From assembly GCA_013695775.1 (NCBI GenBank), contig JACCZV010000139.1, positions 1-8,052 on the forward strand: DNA of 8,052 bases, read 5' to 3'. Positions 6,037-8,052 of this stretch are shown one piece after another (position 1 is the first letter of the stretch; each line of letters begins with the position of its first letter). The notes beneath the pieces are model-generated. The model ran no database searches. It worked only from the letters and a program-made list of their open reading frames with translations, and was not told where the DNA came from. Origin of the DNA: Chitinophagales bacterium. GTDB lineage: Bacteria; Bacteroidota; Bacteroidia; Chitinophagales; UBA10324. Made by a program: the position numbers and the translations under genes.

Positions 6037-8052
6037 TTAGAATGGATATCCTATGGCGAGATTAAACAAGAGATTATCTTTTCGCCATGCTGAGCTGAGG
6101 AGATCGAAATCCGTGATCACCCATCTGTCTGAGGAAATTGCTGCCGGATCACGAAGAGGTGTTGCAACATCAAGCCGCAGAACAAAAAAACTAAAATCAA
6201 GGCGGAAGCCTATGCCTGTTCCTATCGCAATTTCTTCCATAAAAGTGGCTCTCCTAAAATTTGCACCCGGCTTAAAAGGGTCATATTTTCTCAGCCATAT
6301 ATTTCCTGCATCAGCAAAGAGTGCTCCGTTCAGCCTTCCAAAAATATTAAACCGATATTCAAAATTTGCTTCAATTTTAATGTCTCCGGCGCTGTTGAAA
6401 AAATTGATTATGGAAGTATCGGTATAGGAACCCGGCCCTAATGAGCGCACCCGCCAGGCCCGCATGCTGGATGTTCCTCCAAGATAAAACTGCTTAATAT
6501 ATGGCACCACATCAGAGTTCCAATAGTTGATAGCCTCGCCGGCCGAAAATCTGGTAACAAATGTCCGGTTTTGCGAAAACCTGAAGTAGTGACGAATATC
6601 TATTTCAGCACGGAAAAAGTTTGCATAGTTTATTCCAAACAATTTGTAATGTCCGCTTGTGTCAAGATTGCCATCGCCCAGCAGGGTGTTCAGAGGATAG
6701 ATGATTGAGCCCGCTAACTCACCAGAGATCCTGAAAAAAGTAAAATCCCTTCGCTTTTGCACATCCTGATTTGAATAGATATAGGTATTGTTAAAGCCGG
6801 TGATGAGCAGGTCTTCGAAGGTTTGCTTTAGAAAGGGATCAGCATTCAATCTCTCCTGGAATTCTGCACTTAAAATCGTAGAGTTAACATAGCTTACCGA
6901 AAACACATTTGGCAGCAAGCGGTGGTGGTTTTTTTTCCCTTCGTAACCATAGGTAAAGCTATAGTTATTCAATTCGTAGATATTTGTCTGCTGGTAATAA
7001 TTTGCCAGTGCTGTCAGTCGGGTTCTTGGGGTCCAGCTTGTAAAATAATTTCCTGGCAAAAAGCGCGGCAGATAGAAATTCAGCTGGCCCGATAAGTTGA
7101 AGATCAGGCTGTCTTTGTTAAATACCGGAATCTGGGTACCTGCATTTAGGCCAATGTCAAACTGGTTGCCGGTAAAAAATACATTTTTGTCTTTGTAAGT
7201 TAGTTTTAGAGCACCCCCCACATTGTCCTCAATATTGCTTGCCTCTATTTCCGCTGTTACTGCATGTTTTTTACCCGGTGTTAAATAAATGATCGCATCG
7301 AGCTGGTGAGCGGCATTCTCTGAATACCTGATGCTGATGAACTTAAAAATTCCGAGATCAGCAAGCCTGTTGATTGTAAAGTCATAATCATCTCTTGAAT
7401 ACATGGCTCCCTTTTTCATCACAATGCGATGGACGAGCAAGGAGGGTTTAACAGTGCCTAAATCGTTGATAAAAAAGTTGCCATCAACTTCCACAGTGTC
7501 ATGTTTTGCAAATTCAATTTGTTGCTCCGGATCATAATTTGGGAAGATATAAATGTCATTAATGTAATGCTGACTGAAATCCTCAGCATTGCCTGAAGGT
7601 TGAGTTTTTACATACAGGTTTGCTTTTCGTGTGCTGTTGAATGTATCAGCCTCAAAGACGATAAAATCACGGACGAAATGATAATAACCCATGTTTTGGA
7701 ATTCCCTGAAAAGGCGCAGTTGCTCATTTCCAATAACATCAGCATCAAATGCATTTCCTTTTTTTAAAAGGGTATTTTTTTGGGTTGAATGAAGGACAGA
7801 GGTAATCAATGAAGTGTCAGTCGGATAAAATACGCTGTCAATGGAATAAAGCGAGCCCGGCATAATATAATAATGTGGCGTTGCCCTTTTCTTTCGGATA
7901 GAATAATCATAGTGCACAGTAGATAACAGATACCCTTTGCTGATCATATATTCCTGCATGATCTGTGAAGATGATGCAAGTGATGCAGAATCAAATAAAA
8001 CAGGGGGTTCGCCAATGGTGGTAGTGATCCAGCGGTAAAGTCCTTTTAAACT
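6037..8052 (-). CDS. tamL: TamL/BamA-family (Omp85) outer-membrane assembly protein, 5' end missing
   Basis: The frame is open from the right edge to TAA 6039-6037, giving 671 visible residues. The ATG at 7959 is internal: the 31 codons before it are in frame and encode typical POTRA sequence (IGEPPVLFDS), so the true start lies outside the window. Numbering from the edge, POTRA-like units occupy roughly 1-66 (ending YIMPG), 67-150 and 163-260 (KPSLLVHRIVMKKGAMYS, then NRLADLGIF). An Omp85 barrel fills about 263-671. Its landmarks are GGTSSMRAW at 525-533 with RSLGPGSY just after (the loop-6 motif with R531), GALFADAGNIWL at 576-587, and LRLDVATPLRDP near 625-636. It ends in phenylalanine, as barrel proteins do. 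The pattern matches the Bacteroidota TamL group, a lipoprotein variant of TamA that pairs with TamB in outer-membrane biogenesis. The lipobox and tamB would lie outside the window, so BamA itself or another Omp85 paralog cannot be wholly excluded. Confidence 0.93.
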   Translation of the reverse strand, partial: SLKGLYRWITTTIGEPPVLFDSASLASSSQIMQEYMISKGYLLSTVHYDYSIRKKRATPHYYIMPGSLYSIDSVFYPTDTSLITSVLHSTQKNTLLKKGNAFDADVIGNEQLRLFREFQNMGYYHFVRDFIVFEADTFNSTRKANLYVKTQPSGNAEDFSQHYINDIYIFPNYDPEQQIEFAKHDTVEVDGNFFINDLGTVKPSLLVHRIVMKKGAMYSRDDYDFTINRLADLGIFKFISIRYSENAAHQLDAIIYLTPGKKHAVTAEIEASNIEDNVGGALKLTYKDKNVFFTGNQFDIGLNAGTQIPVFNKDSLIFNLSGQLNFYLPRFLPGNYFTSWTPRTRLTALANYYQQTNIYELNNYSFTYGYEGKKNHHRLLPNVFSVSYVNSTILSAEFQERLNADPFLKQTFEDLLITGFNNTYIYSNQDVQKRRDFTFFRISGELAGSIIYPLNTLLGDGNLDTSGHYKLFGINYANFFRAEIDIRHYFRFSQNRTFVTRFSAGEAINYWNSDVVPYIKQFYLGGTSSMRAWRVRSLGPGSYTDTSIINFFNSAGDIKIEANFEYRFNIFGRLNGALFADAGNIWLRKYDPFKPGANFRRATFMEEIAIGTGIGFRLDFSFFVLRLDVATPLRDPAAISSDRWVITDFDLLSSAWRKDNLLFNLAIGYPF

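Noticed and set aside
6053..6427. Plus-strand open frame of 124 codons, rich in basic residues
   Set aside because: It is antisense to the Omp85 barrel C-terminus, whose motifs are clear; the basic composition is a by-product of reading that strand backwards.

Overview
The window looks like chromosomal DNA of a member of the Bacteroidota. Three things point there: two kinds of type IX secretion (T9SS) C-terminal sorting domain, an Omp85 protein of the TamL kind, and intergenic spacers that lack Shine-Dalgarno sequences. Almost every base is coding and all four genes lie on the minus strand, so transcription runs from right to left. Two of the four genes run off the window.

Layout in the order of transcription: (1) 8052-6037, the C-terminal 671 residues of a TamL/BamA-like outer-membrane protein with POTRA units and a 16-stranded-type barrel domain; its start lies beyond the right edge. 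(2) 5947-3713, a 744-residue secreted protein with nine FG-GAP/VCBS-type calcium-binding loops and a T9SS type A sorting domain. (3) 3669-1051, an 872-residue secreted protein with a conserved cysteine-rich N-terminal module, two PKD domains, four Ig-like repeats and a T9SS type B (gliding-motility-associated, CHU_C) sorting domain. (4) 1021 to the left edge, the first 340 residues of a tandem paralog of gene 3, cut inside its first PKD domain. The fourth gene has no stop codon within the window.

The spacers are 89, 43 and 29 bp. The last three genes are therefore plausibly co-transcribed. The 89-bp spacer after the TamL-like gene carries a weak inverted repeat followed by a T-run, so coupling of that gene to the rest is less certain. 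The three downstream products all have signal peptides, and the two complete ones end in T9SS signals, so they are expected to be cell-surface or secreted adhesin-like proteins. The TamL-like protein works in outer-membrane biogenesis. A direct functional link between it and the secreted proteins is not shown by the sequence.

I see no RNA genes, mobile elements, CRISPR arrays or attachment sites. No wholly new system is evident. The points most worth a second look are the tandem paralog pair with its conserved twelve-cysteine module and variable proline-rich loop, and the side-by-side cargo proteins with different T9SS signals.
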